Below, in pieces: positions 60,978-64,000 of a DNA stretch of 64,000 bases; within the stretch, counting starts at the first letter, position 1; every line of letters begins with the position of its first letter. A program made the position numbers and the translations under genes. The stretch is from Corylus avellana. Lineage: Eukaryota > Streptophyta > Magnoliopsida > Fagales > Betulaceae. The notes under the pieces are model-generated. The model worked only from the letters and a program-made list of their open reading frames with translations. It had not been told where the DNA came from and did no database searches. Location of the stretch: the NCBI RefSeq assembly GCF_901000735.1, contig NC_081548.1:11228744-11292743 (forward strand), in the 5' to 3' direction.

Positions 60978-63900
60978 TGAAAAAATTACACTTTACCCTC
61001 CAAAGTTTGGAGCAATTTTCAATTCGACTTCCAATGTTTTAATTTTTGCAATGCACCCCCCCAAACTTTCAAATTTTTACAATTCGACTATTCCGTCAGT
61101 CAAAACCATTTTGACTGACGCAACAGTGATCACTTGACTCGCACGTGATCACTGTTGACTTTTTTTTTCCCCAAAATGCCCCCTCCGATCACTCTCTCTC
61201 TCTCTCTCTTATTGAACCAATGATTCCAATCCAAATCCAAATCAAAGGGGTTCTACCAGGTGTTTGACGAAGATAAGGTTGATTGACTGACCATAAAGAA
61301 AACATGTTGGGCTAATTAATTACAAATCAAGGGTCTATCGACCCCAAGGGGGTCTGAACTCCTTGGTTCGTCAATATTGAAACCAACTATCATCAGCTGT
61401 TGGTATGAGCTAAGTATTGAGTCTATTGACCCCAAGAGTTTAATGCTTAGCCCTACTCTATTTGGAATAGAGAAGGTGGTTCAGCACTTAGCTAAGTGCC
61501 ATAATCGTAGGTGGTTAAAACCATGGATTTTGCAACCTATTTCACTTCTAGAAAATGAGACATTTTTGGCTGTTAGTTGAAGGGGAAGCCCCATGGATTT
61601 GGATCCAAAATGGGCTGGTGTTTATATGTATTTCAAAGAGGGTAGGAGCATAATAAGTGCTAAAATATACATATTTTAGCTCATTAATCTCTTAGTCGTG
61701 TTATTTTGTGATGCTTTGTTTCATTTTTGTGTTTTCTGTGTTTTTCTAGGTTTTTGAAGAAAATGAAGCAATTCTGGAAAGTTACAAGCTTAACGGGCAA
61801 TTTGGGAAAAGCTGGAGCTGTAGGATCGATCGCAGGCCAACTTAAGCTCGAGCGCATCAGCGCTCGAGCGCAACACACCTAGGCTCAAGTGAATTAGCGC
61901 TCGAGTGCCAGAGCTAAGGATCGAGTGTCAGCAGTGACTGCTTGAGCGCAGAAGAGGAACGATTGATCGCAGGAATGCGCTCGAGTGCACAATTCTAGGA
62001 TCGAGCGCTCTCGAGCACCCAGATGCTGCCATACTTCCTATTCCACTTATGATTAGGTTTTCAAAGTCCTAATTGGACTAGAAGTTAGACCTTCGATTTT
62101 ATTAGGTTTTCTAGAGCTTCGATTTTTCCTAAGCCTATAAATAGAGCCTCACAGAAAAATAAACAATTCTAGAAAGGAGAATTTGGGGCTACTTCTAAGA
62201 GTCGTTTTCGGTTTCTTCTTTTATTTTATTTTTAGTTTTATTATGTCTAGCTAAATATTTTGTTAGGGGCTAGATTGAAGCCTTAATTATGTCTTTTAAG
62301 GATTTCAATATTAGCGCTTTTGTTACAATAATATTTTGGTTTATTTAAATTGATTAATTTCTAGTTTACTGAATTCCTCATATGCATATGGTATGAATAT
62401 GTTAATTAAGTCAATTTGGATGACCGAATCTTGGGCTTAATAGAGTAACGAAAGAATCTCATCACGGGTTCTTGACTTACTCAACATGGGGAACTGGGAG
62501 GAGATACTATGCCCTAGGCTTCATGTGTTTGTCGATTTCCATAGATTTATAATTTCCTAAAAAATAACTTAGTAGATGCCATGCAAATCATTCAGGAAAG
62601 AAAAGAATTAGAGTAGATACCATGCCTAATTCGTTGTTTAGGGAGATCTATAGCTTAAAGAGTAGATACCATGCCCTTAGGTTGACAAGCATTAAATATA
62701 CCTGTATGATTGGAACATTGGTATATTGTTATTTTAATTAGTCTGATTAGTGATGGATATCAAAACTCTAACCTTTTCTTTATTATTTCTTTTTCAATAT
62801 TTCAATTTGTGACAATTCAAATATTTTAATTTGAAAATCAATTTTAAGCAAAAATTACCAATCCTCATGGGAATGATTTTGTACTTGCTATCTATACTAT
62901 TATTTTGATCTTGTGCACTTGCGAGTAAAACATACCAAATATTGTTTATTAATTTAGGTAGTATTTGGCACAACAGAGCCCGGGGTGCCAATGTTTTAAG
63001 TATGAGAAGGTTCCTAATGTGGTCTTTTTAAAGCAAAAATATATCAATAATAAATTACAACTCGCAATAGGACGAATCTTTGTAGGATAAGGCTATAAAG
63101 AGGCTATCGAACGCCAAGGATTGCAAGGGTGTTGTTATCAAGTTTTTCAAGATTAACTCTAACTTAATTAGAAGAAGTTTGATTTGATTTTCTTTAAAAC
63201 TAAATTAAATGCATAAAAGTAAAGACATAAAAATAAAGATAGTAATGAGAGGTAGAATAGGGGGTTGAATTTACCACTAACCTCATAACAATGGTCAATC
63301 ATAAATTAATAAAGAAAATTCATAGTATGCATGATATAGGGCTCGCCTGACTCGAGTAGTCAAGAAAATACCATCATTTAAGAAATAAGTATAATCCATC
63401 TTCGGTTGGCACGGACCGTCCACCTAACCACTAAGATGCGGTACGATCCGTTTTCCCTAGGTATGGACTATCTAATTTCTTAATAGGCTACACACAATCA
63501 ATGAATAAGCATAACTCATCTTCGGTTGGCACGAATTGTCTACTTAAATTACACTAAAGTAGGGTGTAGTACAATCCGTCTTCCCTAGGCATGGCCTATC
63601 AAATCCTATTGATCACGTCACTTCACGTGTCACTTAAAATCGTTGTATAACAATTATTTATATAATCACAGAAAATAAGAATGATTGAATTTAATCAATA
63701 TAAAAGACTTTCTATGACAATATAAGAATTTCATAATGATTGAATATAAACATTAAAAGCAATTCTCACAGTTATACAACCATCATGCATATAAAAAAAC
63801 CCAAATTGAAATAAAATTAAACCATTGTTACTTGGAAATGGCTATAGCAACACCTAATTATAGAATTAGCCGCTCATGGTGGTGCTAGAATGGCCTCCTG

Positions 63901-64000
63901 CCATGTTCATCTTCTCTTCAACTCTTCAAGCCTCCAAGAAGATAATTTGTATCTAAAACTAAACACACATTCTCTTGAAGCTTAGGGATCTATTTATAGG
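60978..64000. mobile_element. Terminal-inverted-repeat element, left 3 kb (haplotype 2)
   Basis: This is the allelic copy of 41045 to about 44067, starting TGAAAAAATTACAC after TAATAAAA (60970-60977). It contains the CTCGAGCGC cluster (61822-62020) with about 20 bp more than the other haplotype. The right end lies outside the window. Confidence 0.55.

Overview
The window is nuclear DNA from a eudicot plant, probably a woody rosid. The evidence is intron-rich genes with GT-AG junctions, plant-type proteins (a three-repeat MYB factor and a plant aspartate aminotransferase), and dense plant transposon debris: Copia and other LTR-like repeats, MITEs, a hAT relic and an L1 tail. I cannot name the species. 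No bacterial genes, CRISPR arrays, rRNA or tRNA genes were recognised.

Three runs of 100 N (17912-18011, 36652-36751, 49138-49237) divide the window into four contigs. They are not consecutive genomic segments. Contig 1 (1-17911) repeats the left part of contig 2 (18012-28340). The right part of contig 2 (32724-36651) is repeated by the start of contig 4 (49238-53207). Contig 3 (36752 to about 44067) is repeated by the end of contig 4 (56674-64000). Identity is roughly 99 percent and orientation is the same throughout. The simplest reading is one locus present as two haplotypes: haplotype 1 (contigs 2 and 3) has been scaffolded into an internal gap of haplotype 2 (contigs 1 and 4). The underlying order is: repeat-rich left flank, MYB3R gene (+), aspartate aminotransferase gene (-, tail to tail with MYB3R), repeat-rich right flank.

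There are two clear host genes. A MYB3R cell-cycle transcription factor is complete in contig 2 (27427-34702, 11 coding exons, 1050 residues by my splicing). Its 5' end recurs in contig 1 and its 3' end in contig 4. An aspartate aminotransferase is complete in contig 4 (53122-57231, 12 exons, 467 residues). It resembles the ASP3 type and carries a PTS2 peroxisomal signal. In haplotype 1 only its first and last exons are present, on either side of a gap.

The rest is mobile or decayed DNA. A Copia retrotransposon (6443-12364) with 306-bp LTRs and an AAGTA target duplication is present in haplotype 2, and its empty site is intact in haplotype 1 at 22799-22803. Other features are several inverted-repeat elements, some nested, a protein kinase pseudogene, a broken ZMYM1-like hAT transposase (45940-48195), and three LTR-like repeats that each carry clusters of different CpG-rich palindromic motifs. 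I found no convincing undescribed multi-gene system. The most informative results are the interleaved haplotypes, the filled and empty Copia alleles, the decayed exon duplication inside MYB3R, and the CpG-motif clusters.
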